Part shown: positions 25,101 through 39,939 of the stretch, in pieces
Layout: each line of letters starts with the position of its first letter
Position numbering within the stretch: position 1 is the stretch's first letter
From: Temnothorax longispinosus
Lineage: Eukaryota; Arthropoda; Insecta; Hymenoptera; Formicidae
Direction of reading: 5' to 3'
DNA length: 64,000 nucleotides
Assembly: GCF_030848805.1 (NCBI RefSeq)
Contig: NC_092360.1
Span: forward strand, 14,632,001 to 14,696,000
Position numbers and translations under genes: made by a program
The notes under the pieces: generated by a model
What the model was told of the DNA's origin: nothing
Database searches by the model: none
Seen by the model: the letters and a program-made list of their open reading frames with translations, nothing else

Positions 25101-26022
25101 AGAGAGATATTAGAGATATATCTACATCGCAAATTGTATATCTCAGCTCATTGTATAAAGATAGCTTTATCATTTCGCGTAACCTAAGCAAATTGAAAAT
25201 TGGACTCCAAGAGACACAGAAAACAAAGGAAAAAATAACATAATGGGCCGAATTGGAAGCGGGCTTGCGAACAAGCTCCACGAAAGGAAGCGGCTAACTA
25301 TAAAAATAGGATACCCTTTATGCACTCACGCACCAGTCGGCACCAAGTGCCGAGGTAAAAAGTCGTTTCCGTTTGTCCATCTGCCGATCTCGGGGATAGA
25401 AGGGAGAGAAACGTCCTCGCGGACTCGGACCAGGGGAGATTGCGTCGACGCGCGACCTTGAGGAAACACAATCACGGCGTATGTAAGGTCGGTCTTTCCG
25501 AGAGCACATCTAGGTGATCCGTCGCGTGAAATCGAATATCGGAAGCGGCGCGGTGTGCGGAATAATTTACACAAGCATGCGGATTGTGTCACGCGATCAC
25601 AGTTCGTCGTACCTAGCGGTTTCTATTACGCTACGACAAAAGTGTTATAGATTTGCAAAAAAAAATAATCAAATGTCTTTTTACCGCTCTTCCACGTTCT
25701 TCTTTACAGCTCTTTCCACATGCAAATATTATACGTCACGATATTATGACGAAGTTTTACGTGTTTATTCTGTCAGGCTTTAAATGTGCCATAACGCGCT
25801 CTCCTGTTGTTTCACGTTTCATATTTATTCAACACCATTCTGTTACTAGAATCTCTTTGTGAATCTGTCAATGTTAAAATAAATTGCATAGCTACACGTG
25901 GAAATATAGATATTGGCTTATATAAAGCATTTTATCAATAGGACCTTTACTATCTTCCTACAGTATAAATAAACAAAGTAATTTCTCTGAAAATAATGTT
26001 GTTTAAAATAATTTAAATAAAA

Positions 26023-26028
<6 letters not shown>

Positions 26029-26066
<38 letters not shown>
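26029..26066. repeat. (CA)n microsatellite
   Basis: Nineteen CA units in non-coding DNA. Confidence 0.95.
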
Positions 26067-26069
<3 letters not shown>

Positions 26070-29000
26070 GATATATATAATCTGGGAAATTCTTTTCGAA
26101 TTATTTTATACATATATTGTATTTGAAGAGAATGTGCAAGAGAATATTGGAATTTATAAAGTTTGTTCAATTATATATCATATTAGTAAGTAAAACTAAA
26201 ATATTTTTAAAACAAAAATATTGTAACTTTGAAAGAAACTTTTTAAAATCAAAAAATAGATTTGTTAATTGAAAGCATTGGAGACATATTAATAAAAACA
26301 CAATATTGATAAATATTCGAAAAATCGGATTTTTGTGTAATTGAAAAAACTCCTCTCGTAAAGTCAATTCTTTTGAAGAAACTGGACGAATTTACGGTTG
26401 AATAGTCGATATTACGTCCGGATAATCGACGGGCACGAGTGAAGCTTCGCGAGTGCCGCGTCATATTTCAAACATGCGTGCGTGCGTGTGCGTTACTATG
26501 CATGACAACCGCAGGCATATGGTAGGTATACGGCTTCTGTTCGGAAACAACGCGTTGTCTCAACGCGATTATTCCGCCATATAGATTCCATTAAAAATTG
26601 AAAATATCTTGAACAATATTTTTCTATATATTACACAGCGTTATATTTTATTTATCTCGAAATTGGTTGGTTTGTTCGAAAAATCGATATCTTTACAATT
26701 CCATACAATCTTCAAGAATTTGTAATCATAATAATTCGCAACGTAAGATTGAGGTGTCTCCAGAATAAGGTTAAAAAGATAATTATCTGCGACTACGATA
26801 TAATTTTAATAGAGCTCATTACTGCAAGAATATGGGCGGGTTATAGGTCTCTATTATTTTCCTGGAGTGTATCTCTACTCCCCGTAAAATAATTTCTATC
26901 GGATTGAACAAAATATCGTTGCGTGCACAAAAAAGCGATTAAATGAATAACGTCGCGCGAACGATGTTACAATATACCATTCATTAAAAAAGAATGCTTA
27001 ATAAAAAAAAAGAACCATTAATCTGGTTCCATACGTATAATTAACGACTGCCATTTCGCGATTATACGCGAGTCCTCATAAAAGCGATTAACCGCAGGAG
27101 GCATTGCACCCCGTGCTGTCGAGGAATCGACTATCTTGATATCGCTGCCTTTTAGCCTTCGCACATCGTTTCTTCCGTGAGCGATTAGTCATATACTTAA
27201 TCGTTTCGCAGTTTACGCGCACCTTCAGAATTCTCACATGTGCAGTAATGACGCATAGGAAATTCTACAAAAGCTTATCTAGCTTGTCTCGCACATTCGC
27301 GACACAAGTCTGTATCTACGATTATCTGCATCAATCGTTATATGCTCAGTTCGCATGTATAATCTCACCTTCATTAACAACACAGTTTCAAAATTTTTTT
27401 GTTTCTCGAAAAATGACATAAAAAATAGGAATATTATCTTTACTATGTTCATTTTAGCAATAGATAAATAAAACAAAGGCACGTGATTTCCTATATAATT
27501 TAGATGAATTAGATAAGTTAAAAATTTGACAGAAACAATAAATAAGCATAAATAATGAGCATTTATGCACGTACGTCACTAATAAAATAACAAAAATTCT
27601 CAAACTTAATGAGCCAAAGTACTGGTACTTTCGGTGTAACTCCCACGTTCGCCAACGTATAATACTTAAAATTCCAACCGACGCACAGTGAAACTGCTTT
27701 CTCTGTATATCCGCTTGTCTTCGCTCTCCTTCGCGTTTCTCGTCGTCGAAGAACCTGCTGCTGGCCCGGCATAATCGACTTTCTTATGTTCTCTTTCGCT
27801 CTCATTTCCGTCGCCTCTCCGAACTCCAAAGCTCTCATAACAAAAGCTTCTCACAAAATTATACCGTCCGCCTTGAAGACCTGATGCCACCATTTTTTGC
27901 CATCATTGTTCAGGTGCACCGAATAAAATCGATAACTTTGAGCTTTACGCGACGACGTTAAAGAATATATAATGATGTTTTCTTCTCTCTCTTTCTTTTT
28001 GTTTTAATGCCATTACTGATTTCTTTCTGATGCTTAACGGAACTGCTAATTTTTACGTTGACAGCAAGTTCTACCTTTCTCGGGGAGCATATAAAATCCG
28101 AATGAAACGTTTAGTTCTAACTGATCATAAAGAAACAGAAATATCCTTCTCTTCCAGACGTAATATATATCGCACAAGACTCGTAAACTGGGAAACATGT
28201 GATCAATTTTGCACAAGGACCCAGGTTTTACGTATCACGACCATCTCTAAACCTTCGCCGAATTCAAAATGCAAAAGGTAAGGCGCTCGTAAAACGCACG
28301 AAACTACTGAATACTGCATGACGTACGACGGACAAAAATTCGCCATCTAATCCATTATCCGTAGCTCGACTGTGTAATGAAGTTGTAATAAAGCGTTTAT
28401 ATTACGTAAGGGGAATGTACAAAATTACATAAGTATAATACCATTTAATCATCTTGTCCTGTCAAAATAATACATTAATATCGTTTTAATCTTCAAAATT
28501 TTTCTATACCTAACTTTAATTAGTATTTTCGGAGTATATTGTCTAATAAATATATTATTTAGCGAGAAAACTTATATATAATCATCATAAATCATATAAT
28601 CATAAAAAATATAATCATCAAAATTTTTGTAAAAAATTTCAAGTTCAAGCTTAAACGATCGATGAAACGATCTATGTATATTCTCACCTCCGGTGCTAAA
28701 TGTGACTGTGTAAATCCCACCAGCCAAATAAAACTTGATATCAAATCGCCACATTTTGCACATTAAACGTATGAGGTGAATTTAGGTCAATGTCCCCATT
28801 ATGATTAGTTTCCTTTTCTAACTTTGTGTATTTTACTAATGCTGTTGATAGCGACATTTGTATGCCGACGCTGCAGTTGAAGTTAAGCCGCGATACGGCA
28901 TACGGCTTACCAATGACCATACAATACACAACGGAGCTCGAGGAGTCCGAGTTGTTCGATGGTCACTGAACCTCCCCTAACGAATCGATAGTAGGACGGA

Positions 29001-32000
29001 GTACGGACGCTTTAATACGCGCGCACGCGAGATCACGGAGAGTAGCACGCGAGCGAACGGCTCACCTGCTGCGCGATCGAATTCCAAGTCCGCGCGCACC
29101 TGGCACCGTCGAAAAGTCAATTGTCTCGGCCATCACGGACATATATGTTTTTTATAAATAAAAATGATGTCGCGCGATGTTTTCTACCGGAAAAGTAGCA
29201 AGCACAGAAGACGTGGCGATATATAAAATCTTTCTCACGTGTGAAAGGAGATTGAAAATTTAATGTAGTTGTTCGTTCTTTGATAATATATGACATAACA
29301 TGACATAAAATTATTTAAACTAACTTGCCTGATATACATATATATGTATATAATATTTTGTAAGTCATTTATCATTAGTATTATCCGATTATCATACTGT
29401 TTATATTTTACCATCATCCCATATAGGTATATATGTTCATATCTGTTTATATCTGTATACAAAAATATATTTTAATTCGTATATGATAGTATAAATTATT
29501 GGATTATAAATCGCATGTCACAGAGACACGGATAACGTAGTTTTTTTATTGTAAATATTGGAGAATAAAAACCATGGCATTACATTTTTAATATCCAACT
29601 GGTATCAGTACAAATATGTTTAAAAAATCTATAGTGTCATATATTACAAAAGTTTAATAATTAACAATTAGTAATATCGTTTAGTACATCGATTACGCGA
29701 AAGATTGAGCTACGCAAACGAACGAGATATTAAATTAAAATATTTAATTAATGATATTTAGTAATGGTAGAAATATTTAATTATGTTCGAGACGACATTC
29801 TATCAACGACTAAGTTGCTAAAGGCAAAGAAATGGCGAACACGACTTGCAGATAGCTGACGATCGATTCTATTATACCTTTAAATTACCAGCTCTCCCTC
29901 GTATAGGGAGCTATATGTACCTCTATAGCTCGTCGTTGCACCTGTAATGCAACGTTATCAGAATCAGATCGGCCGCAACAAATGCCTTGCCATTCCTAAC
30001 GTACCGCGCGCGCACCACGTAAGTTCACTCGCAAGAATTCATTCTCGTTCGATGACATTTTCATTCTGATTGCGAGCGCAATCACGATATGATTGCATTC
30101 GAGCTCACGCTCGAAAGATTCGCAGTCGTGCGAAATAGAAGCTCTGTTTCGCGAACAATAATTATTTTGGGAGAGAAGAACACGCGTTGTGGTCGATCTG
30201 AGAATGTAGGAGTAAACTTGTATCTGTGTTTTATGAAGCTAATATATGTATCGGATACCGCTCGCACACAGGTTTTCAACGGTCGTTGCACAGGCGACAA
30301 TGAACCGTCCTTTCCCGATATGTGGCCATGCGTGTCCAGACAACCACTTCCGGTTCCTCGTGCCGCGTCGCAGCCAGGACATGTCTCAAAAAACACGCTA
30401 CGTGGCATGCGGATTAATGAGAGTCGTTATTGCGTGCAAGGATCGGACGGGAGGGCGATTAAGGCTCCGCTTTGCTCCACGTGAAACTTATCGCTCTCAT
30501 GCACCATGATAAAACGGCAAAAGACAGACGCGTTATTACCCAGAGATTAAAATCTGTATTAGCGAGTTTCATTTTCGAAACTGCAGATACGCGCAAAGTG
30601 CAACTTATGCAAACGCTCGCATTTTCGTTATCGCGAATAAAAAACAAGCGGTTATTTTCTTATGTCAACCGAATGGAAATTTTAACTAGAATTATAGCAG
30701 TTTTTACACATATTGCAAAAATTGCGACTATATGTGTATGTGCGACTATATTTCACACGTAATATTGACAAATATTATCGTAACATATTTCTCGCAAGAA
30801 ATAATAATAATAATTATTATTATTATTTTGAGAAAAAATGATCTGCTAACTTCTGATTAAAATCAAATTCTATCTAAATAATTTTAATTCTTTTTAAAAA
30901 GAGTAATGAATTAATGCAAAAAGTTTTTTGCATTCAATATATGAGTATAATTTTCAATTTTATTTTCGGCGCATGCCTCCGATATATAAGAACGAAATGC
31001 TTGATTCTTAAACGCGTTTCCTTCCCTCGTGCGACTCGATCTCTCCCTCCCTTTCCTTGCGGAAGGAATCTACGGAGGGATCAGGAAATTGCCGCGAAAT
31101 TGCCCGAAAATTGACACGTCACACCCACTACGCATAAACGCATTTTCCGCGGCTTCTCGCATCGGGAAAGCTTTTAATATAAATTTGAGATAACTCATGC
31201 CTGACTTCTCTCTCGTTTTCCGCCCCGACATCGATCGTACCAACCCCTGCATCCTGTTTTTTTTTTTCCTTTATTATTAAACATACTTGAAAATCCGTAA
31301 TACGTAAATTTAATCTTCAAATAAAATATCCAACAAAAAATTTGAATGCAAATATCAGTTTCCGTGTTTATTTGAAAAATTCTGCAAAAATAAAAACCGC
31401 ACATTAAGCCAAGCAAATTTATCAGCCAATAATAAAATATTGCCTTATTCATAATTTCAACGAAAAATACACGCTAAAGTGGATTTTTAATCGTATTATA
31501 GGTATAAACAATCTTTTATTCCGCATATAAATTCCCTTGCAAGTGCAAATAATTTACATCGTCGCAAATATTTTTCCTTAATACATTTTAGAGAGTTATG
31601 AATTTAAATATTTTCGTGCTCCTTCCACTCTGAACCCGAAATTCCTAACACATTTCTCGGCGAGGCCTTTGGCGCAAAAGTATGAAATTCCACACAATTT
31701 TCAAATATTTACACGATGACAACGATTCAACGGATATAAGAAACACGAGCTCGGATGCGACAAAAAAAGAAAAATTTATCACAGAATTAAATATATGTTG
31801 GCAATACAAAATGTTATTATAAAAGTATACTTTAATGAAAAAAAAAAATAAAATCTTTCAAATTGGCGTAGCTAAAGTAATTGTAAAATAGCATCAAGGT
31901 GCACAAACAGCAAAATTCATAAAAACACTTATTATTACTCATTTTTTATGTACTAAATTATAGTCACAGTTTATGTAAAAGAACATTTATTATTTGAGAA

Positions 32001-35000
32001 AGAATAATAAAGAATAACAGAATAAAGTAATATACATGATTCAAAGTGAATGAAAGACGACGCATGCAATTATTAAAACTAACAGAATCTAATTAAGTAT
32101 AAAATTGAGGAGGAGGAGGAAAAGAAGGGACTGAGAGAGAAAGAGAAGGCTAAAGAGAGAGAAGGACGAACGAACGAGAGTAATCCGACCGACGCGCGAC
32201 GAAAAGTTATGCGAAGCGTGGGACCGGAAGAAATCCAAGATACAATTGGCCGGAAGCGATGACCCTTCGAAGATGGTGCGGTCGGTATTTCTTCATTTTC
32301 TTTTTTTTTTGCCCCGATAAGATCGAGGATGAATCGCGATCTCGCGGCGCGCGACGGCTCTTTCGCGATTTTTATTCTGGACCTCGTTTTGCCGCTACTA
32401 CTAACTACGTTGCCAGTTCCAGAGAGTGCCCAACGACAGTAGCGGCACGGAATTGTGCAACTCCGACTATTGTCTTTTGTGCGTGCTCTGCTGATTTCTG
32501 AAAGACGTACTACACTTTCGACTTTGTCTTGCACGCAAAGGCTAAAGATCGTATTTCTCACCGATTACTATATAAAATCTCTTTATCCTCTTACTTCTCG
32601 AATATCCGCTTTCTCGTCGAGACGTGATACTTTTCGATTTGCACTTGCCTACCACCCTACCGTTGATAAAATTATTTAATAATAATAACTTTCATTTATA
32701 TTGTACAAAGACATAAAATAATATAAGTCATTAGTGGAACTTTAAAATTAAAATTTTTTTATATACATATATTCGTGCAGTAATATTTTATTTGTTCGTC
32801 ACAAACATGTTGACGCGATGTTCTAATTAAAATAAGGGTAACTAAAAATTATGGAGTCATATTTACTATTAAACATGAATAAAATTACCATGCTTGTTAT
32901 GCAAAATGCTAAATATTCGTCATATTCATTTTATTGAAATCTTTCGAATAGAAGGAAAACAAGGAGATTTACAATAATAATGGAACAAAAACTGACTGTT
33001 TCATAAAACATTTCATCAGTAGTAATAAGGTAGCGATCTAACGCGCGTTAAATCTTTTATTGCGAAAATATTAACATGAAATCATTAATCAACGCGAAGT
33101 GTGTGCGGCGCATGCAAATCCCCTATTTGGAACAATGCTCGCGTGATTGCGTATAATGATTATTCGCAATAAATTAATTCAAATTACATCCTGCGCGAAG
33201 GCTCAAAATACCAAATTAAGACACTGCCAATTAATTAATAATTTGCGATAAATATCTGCATAAAAAATATCTTGAAATATGTGATGTAATTCGGAAAAAC
33301 AGAAATAATAGCAAATTAAATAAAAAGGAAAGAATTGTGTTGGAAATTAGATAAAAATTTATGTCTTCTCTATCTTCATGATTGATTGTTTATTACACCT
33401 ACTCGTCTATAATAAAGTCTCTAATAGAGACTATATTAATAATAAATAAGCTCATCAATATTCACGTAAAGAAGACAAGTTGCAGCCAACACTGTATATT
33501 AAATATCCATAAATCAATGCCACTAATTTACGTAAGTTTATTCAAATTGTAGTGCGGAAAAGTATATCGAAAGATATATATGTATGGACTTGCGGAGATT
33601 TTCGCAACTGTTATCGAGAGTCGCTACTAAGGCGCTACGATGTAAGGCCGCAACAACTTTCCAGGCCCCATTTTCGTCAAGTGTAATTTGCAAATACATG
33701 TCGTATAACCGTTTGCAAATATATGCAACGTTTGCGTCGCAAGCGCAAACGAGGTTGAGCACGTGCCTCGCGTGGGATCGTTCCCTTTACGCAACTTCAC
33801 CTAGCAGCGTGTAAAAGGATTCGAAGGTCGGAATTTTGAGATGCCCGCGGGTGTATAGCCATGTCACGTGTGAGACCTTCTATTTTCAAAGAGTCTCTAC
33901 GGAACGTAAAGCTTACGCAACAAAATTCGAGCGATATCATAAAATAAAATCCTTGATGTTTATATACAATACAAATTAAATTATTGAATACATTATCTAA
34001 TATTTCTGCCGAAAAACTTTGGTGAATTTTAAAACGCATGAAATTATCTGCTTTTATATTATACCCATTTAACATTCGCATCCGCTACATATATAGTTCC
34101 AATTTATACGAATTCATATAGTGATATGGAATGCAGCGTGGCGGTTAGGCCTCTTAGTCTTCTTATACAAAGTACCTACAGCGCATCAAGATAACATTAC
34201 GGAAGAAAATGAGAGAGCATGCAGACATGAATGAAAGATCGCCGATTTAATAATTGACACGCCAAGGTGTGTCTTCTGGAAGGTATAGGGGGGCTCTCCA
34301 ACGTAACTAACCATCATCGCGAGCCATCTAAAGCCGCAGGTGTAACAGTAGAGGCGAATATGGTGCCCGTGGCGGAAGAGCGAAACGGACGGCGGATGCG
34401 AAGGAAGGAAGGAAGAAGACGAGAGAAGGAAGGACATGTATAGATACGAGGAGGGAGCGATAACGGAAGAAGGGGAAGCGCACGTTAAGACAGGTGGTGC
34501 GGATAATAACGTCTAACGGAAAGTGCAGGCTGTGGGTCACAATAGTCGCGCTTATGCAGCGACCATTCGGTCGCCGCACTTGGCGAGTTAGCCTACTTGA
34601 AGATTCACGCGGTCGAACTTGACTAACTTGAGCGACCAATACCACCAATACGTCTCGCGTAGGTATTTTATGTAAAGTAGGACTTTATCGCAAAACGCCA
34701 CACGCAACGTCGCGGTCGTATTAGCAAGCGAAAAAAAAGACGCCCGCCGCTGTTTTCTTGTTCGACTATCGGTTCTCAATCGAGACGCGGTTTTTTACGA
34801 TCTCCGCATCCTTCTTTTGCAGATCAATAAAAAATCATGTGATTCTTGGATAGCTATACAATTTTGTGAAAAAATGTAAGGCAAAGTTCAACGTATTTAA
34901 TATCGGCGAGAAGACTCATAAAAAGTGATTAAATCGGTGAAAGTTTAATTATTTTCTTATTCAAAGAGTAAAGTAACTTTGCTACCAAAGTATAACTTGT

Positions 35001-35604
35001 TGAGATTTCAGAGAATTTAGAAGTTTAGTTAGAAGAGATTTTCGCGAAAAAAAAAAGTATCTCGATAATGGATGAGAGAAGCATGTTTCCTGTATACACT
35101 GCTGTTTCGCATTTATCATCCGCACGCGTATCCCAATACGTTAATAAATTAAATTTATATTCCTGGTGAAATATTACGGGTATATCAAAACAACAGTAAC
35201 TATGTGACGTGACTGATGGCATTTACCCAAAAGTCACCCGGCCTATTCCCCAGCCATTCATAAATACAGAACGCGCGCGTACACCGATAAAATTCACTCC
35301 ATACTTCGGTATGTTTACCCAACGAGTATCGCAACAAAAAAGAGAGAGTTTCGCGCCATAAAAGGTTAATCGATCTGGTGCATTCATCGCTTCCCCACGC
35401 GACGACTATACCCTATACCTTCATTCATAAGTGCAACGAGCTACGATAAAATTCAGTGTGCACTTAGGAGCGTAAACATCGCGAGCACATCAGCGAGACA
35501 GAAAAGTTAATTGATCAGCTTTGTTTTTTACTCGATGTTCATTCATTCATTTTTAATAATGACATGAGAAACGTTAGACGATAAAAATTCTAATACAATA
35601 TATA

Positions 35605-35650
35605 CTTTGCGCAGATATACTATAATATACCATAGAAAAGCTGCGCAAAG
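35605..35650. repeat. Inverted repeat with perfect 10-bp arms
   Basis: CTTTGCGCAG (35605-35614) and CTGCGCAAAG (35641-35650) flank a 26-base AT-rich spacer. The function is unknown. Confidence 0.6.
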
Positions 35651-38600
35651 CACGTAACGATATCGTTAACGTTTATACACCAGAATAGGCTCCTTAGTAA
35701 AATAATTTTTCAAAAATTACATTTCGAAACGTTATTTGTATACTTCGAGTTGCTCAATTTTATTTTTCCTTTTTGTAATTTGACAAAAAGGGAATTTATT
35801 ACCTTTCTGCAAAACCTCCTCTTTCAAAATTTGTCAAAATTTTTTAACGAAAATATTAAATGTCAATTTATTAACGGAGAATATTTTACGATGTCGTTCG
35901 TGAATTTTGTTATATTTTATTTATTATACGTTAAAATATGAAAACGGAACTCCACGGACCTCAATCGTTCCGACCTCATTATTCGATCGGCATCGCTCAA
36001 ACGTGCGGTGCACACATTTCTCTCCGATTTTCCATTACCGCTATGCAGGCTCTCGTTCTTAATCTCCCAACGTCTTCCGGGCCGCGACGAAAGAGCAACG
36101 TAATCCCTTGCCTTGTTCGTGAAAGAAATCTTCTTCCATCGTTACACTTCGTACGCGTTGCGCGAATTATCGATTGGTCGTGAATCTGACGTCCAGAAAA
36201 ATGTACGCGCGGCTAACGTAACTCATGCGCTTATGTTGACTCTAAACTACCAGAAAACCTTACGCTGTAACGAAAACGCTTTGACTATAGAGTATGGAGT
36301 CATTCTTATAAATTTCACCCGACAAAAATATACGGTCTTTTCCTAGCGAATAAGAACCGATGTGGCCACATTAAACATAAAATATTTTCCAGAGAAGAAG
36401 TAAAAGGGGAAAAGATATATATGAAATTTTCAGCTTAAAAATTGAAAATTCTCAGAGACAAAAGCTAAAAATATCGAAATGTTTTGTGCGCTGCGTGTTC
36501 TACAGTTACGTAAAACCGGGCTTGTCTCTCAGCCAAGTGGAGCAGTAACCCCGGGATTTTCTGAAGCAGAAACGGGACGACTTCCCGAACATTCAAAGAA
36601 AATAACAAGAATATCAATTGTTAAGGCGCATTTTATTTCTCCAACTCACGCGAGAGATCTAACAAAAAATATCGAAACGCGGCCGCACACGGATTGATAC
36701 AAAATCGCGCGCATCACAATATTATAGTGCCGTGCAATCGTGAGAGATTATTTGTCCCTTGACATCGCACTGCATCGCACGAAATTTTTCTCGGCAAGAG
36801 CGTTTCAATATTTCGAGCGTTTTATATCGAGCATGAGAGTGCGAGGTCCCGAATAGCTTTGCGCGCGTTCTTTGCACATCATTGCAATCCACGTGTCTTT
36901 TAGTTGCACCTAAGCGTCACGAATTTAACGACTCGTTGAAACAGCAAATATGCAGACTCGGCGATGACAGCCGCGAAATCCTCTTTTTCTTTTTCGGCGT
37001 CTAAGGAGCTGGCGAGGCACGGTAGCGCGCTGTATTGTTTCCATCCCGTAGTGCATTGCGTAAATGAGAATAGTACCTCGTATATACAATTCACAACGAG
37101 TCACAACATGACGTCCCTTCAACTCCTAATCACCGCGTAAGGTACTCTTCATGCGGGAAAAGCACTTGAGAGAAAATAAATTATCGACACGCGCGGGCTT
37201 CTCCCGGATGCCATAAAAGTCCTCCAGATATATGTATCGATAAGTAGACGATTTTATATTTCGTAAAAGTTAGATGCGTGCCAAGAAATAGCAAAATACC
37301 AAAATTAACGAGATATTCTAGTTCTCTGTTCAATAATACGATTAATACGTTTCGCGGTATTTTCGCAAAAAAGAAGGATGAGAGGATCACATTTCACGTT
37401 CTTCGCCAAACGAAGAATAATAAACGTTAATTCAATTGGACTTGAATTGTGAAAGGTATCAGTTTCATGAACGATCGCCCTAGATTCCGAAATTTAAGGA
37501 AGACACGTTGCGCTTGTTTGTTCCGCTTCATGGACGGTTTTAGGTCACTTGGAAAAATTCAAAGCGTTCACGAAAATTAGACGAAAAATTTATGTTAAAA
37601 CTTCTCTCTATTACACCTCTATTTTACTATATTGTACATTAAATAATCAAAAAATCTGATTAAAAATTAATAAATATTATTATACGAACTGCACTAAAAA
37701 GTATCAAATTAACATGTGCTAAGCAACATTTTCTTAATTTCATTTAATTCTTTCATCATAACATTTTATATATTACAAAATGTTATATACACAGTCCGCA
37801 GCGCTTAAAACGGATGCTCTCTTGAGAATTTTATTCTCGGTTAGCGGTAAGAACCTCTTGAGAATGCGATAATCGAGTATCGCCGTCAATACCATGTCTA
37901 TCACAAAGCTGTCGTTGGAAAGTCGCTCTCGAAAAATAAGTGACTTTCAAGCAGATATCTCAGCGGCTTTAGAGTTTACGTTAATCGCTACACTCGAGAC
38001 GCATCTGCATGCGCGTAATAATCTCTACGAAACCGTGACTCGGATAACCCAATTCGCCGGTATCTCGCGGCCTCGCGAAGCATCATCACCATCAGGCTCA
38101 ATTACAGGTAGTCAGGTACGTGTGTATATATGTCTATGTTGCATAGCCGGCCACCTGCCGTTGCGATTTACTCGAGTAAATCTCACGCTTCCTTGTTTCC
38201 CTTCTTTATCTTATTTAAATTTTCGTATTACGTTACGTTACATCCGACATTTCTTAATTTGATTCTCTCACGAACTTATTTGCACGATCGACGTAAGCAA
38301 GTAGGTATACGAGATTCTCAGAAGCCAACTTGATCAACTTTATAAAATAGAAAATAGAGAAAATTAATATTATAATATTAACTTATAATATTACACATTA
38401 TAAGTTAAGTTATAAATTAAGTTAAGTTATAAACTCTCCATGTACTTTGGTACTAAAATTAAGAACGTGATAAAAAGTGGAGTTGATTAGTTTGGCTTCT
38501 GAAAGGTACATCTAAAAACGTTTGCTTCCTTTTACATTGAAAAAGACTTCAATTTCTTGTTTACAATCACGATAAATCTTTAAACGAGAGAAATTTATTA

Positions 38601-39298
38601 AATAAAATTTTAAGAGACTAAAACTTGCAATTAATAAAAGATATCGCAATATGTATGTAATTAATAATTCAAAAATATTCTTTCTAGTTAATAATTCTAG
38701 ACAAACTTTTGAATCGCTTCAAATTTTTTAAAATAAGTAAAAACGTGCTTAATGCAGCATGTATATCGTTCCATTAATCAGGATTTCTATTAAGACACAG
38801 GAGTGATTAATGTTACCATCGTGAAAATGTCTCTGTCATTTCCGCGAATGCCACGTGATGACGAATCTTCATATACGTACGTTACGTGATTAGACAATAT
38901 TGCCGCACACCCACGTAAAAATTTACCTTCAGAAACGTGCCAAGATTATTCGGACTTGAGACAAACCAGTATTCGAGAAGCTCAACCAGTTTTTAACGGA
39001 TTTTATATCCTATACGTAATTCAAGATTTATCCATAACTCTCGACCACGCGTAAGAAACAGACAAACGTAATATCTTCGATATATTATGCATCTACTTTT
39101 AATATCACGTGTACTATTAAATGTGTATCTTCTTATTCGTTATTATAAATGATATTATTCATTTACGTCTCGATTTACGTAATATGATAAGTATAAAAGT
39201 ATTTTTACTAAACAGTCAAATATCAAACACATAATATATTAAATCTACATATCGAGTGAAAAGAACCTACTTAAAGCTTACGAAACCATTTTTCCAAG

Positions 39299-39327
39299 AT
39301 AGCGTACAAGGCCAGCTTGTACGCTAT
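39299..39327. repeat. Perfect 12-bp stem hairpin
   Basis: ATAGCGTACAAG and its exact reverse complement CTTGTACGCTAT surround the 5-base loop GCCAG. The length matches a bacterial terminator stem, but in this eukaryotic context it has no clear role. Confidence 0.7.
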
Positions 39328-39939
39328 TTTTAACGCAACTTCTACGTTTGCGTACGGTATCGTATTTTTGTTCATGTCACTAGTGTCACTACCTGTTATT
39401 CAAATAAGTATCTGTTTAACATTGATATCTGACATTTTTCAATTCTTTATAAGCGCTATAACGTAAATTGTAAATCTAGATTGTAACAACAGTGCCGTTG
39501 ACGTGCCGTACGCGGTATTCGGGTCACATATCGCGAGTACCAGCAATATCTATGCAAAATGTAGTGCATTTTGCAGATTTTTTCGTAACAGCGCGTCTCG
39601 TACATGGTAGATGCTACGTTAGCATCAAGCAACGTACGACGAAGATGAAGATTGTCATATATGACAACCAACAACCAACAACCAACAACCAACACGTATT
39701 TCGCACAAGGACGTAGAATAGCAACATCGTGCAACGTCAGGCAGCACGAAGTCGTCCCGTCCAAATAGGAATAGACTAATACTAATAGACGAGTCACGCC
39801 TTTAACCCTGACAATGAGTGTCGAGAGATGCACGTGCAAGAGAATATCCAGGTTTTCCGAGACCGCACGCTGCGACCCCGAAATCTTACACGTAGATAAG
39901 CATGTACGAAACAACACAGACGTGGATTATTCAATTTAA

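Noticed and set aside
24859..25281. 140-codon minus-strand ORF
   Set aside because: Composition is typical of AT-rich non-coding DNA (Leu/Ser/Ile/Tyr-rich), with no recognisable domain and no convincing splice context.
30082..30484. Opposing ORFs of 108 and 131 codons
   Set aside because: Both strands are open across the same GC-moderate patch and neither shows a known motif or splice-linked partner.
32079..32561. 160-codon minus-strand ORF
   Set aside because: Its end is low complexity (Ser/Phe/Leu from GA/AG-rich DNA) and overlapping frames are also open. No family resemblance was found.
33538..33814. Possible short exon on either strand
   Set aside because: The peptide looked somewhat protein-like, but I could not place it in a family and the splice borders were not convincing.
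37894..38262. 122-codon plus-strand ORF, with a possible donor at its middle
   Set aside because: No recognisable domain and no partner exon found. A possible donor alone is not enough.
39456..39917. 153-codon minus-strand ORF
   Set aside because: It crosses a CAACCAA tandem repeat, is Cys/Leu-rich without a motif, and overlaps an ORF on the other strand.
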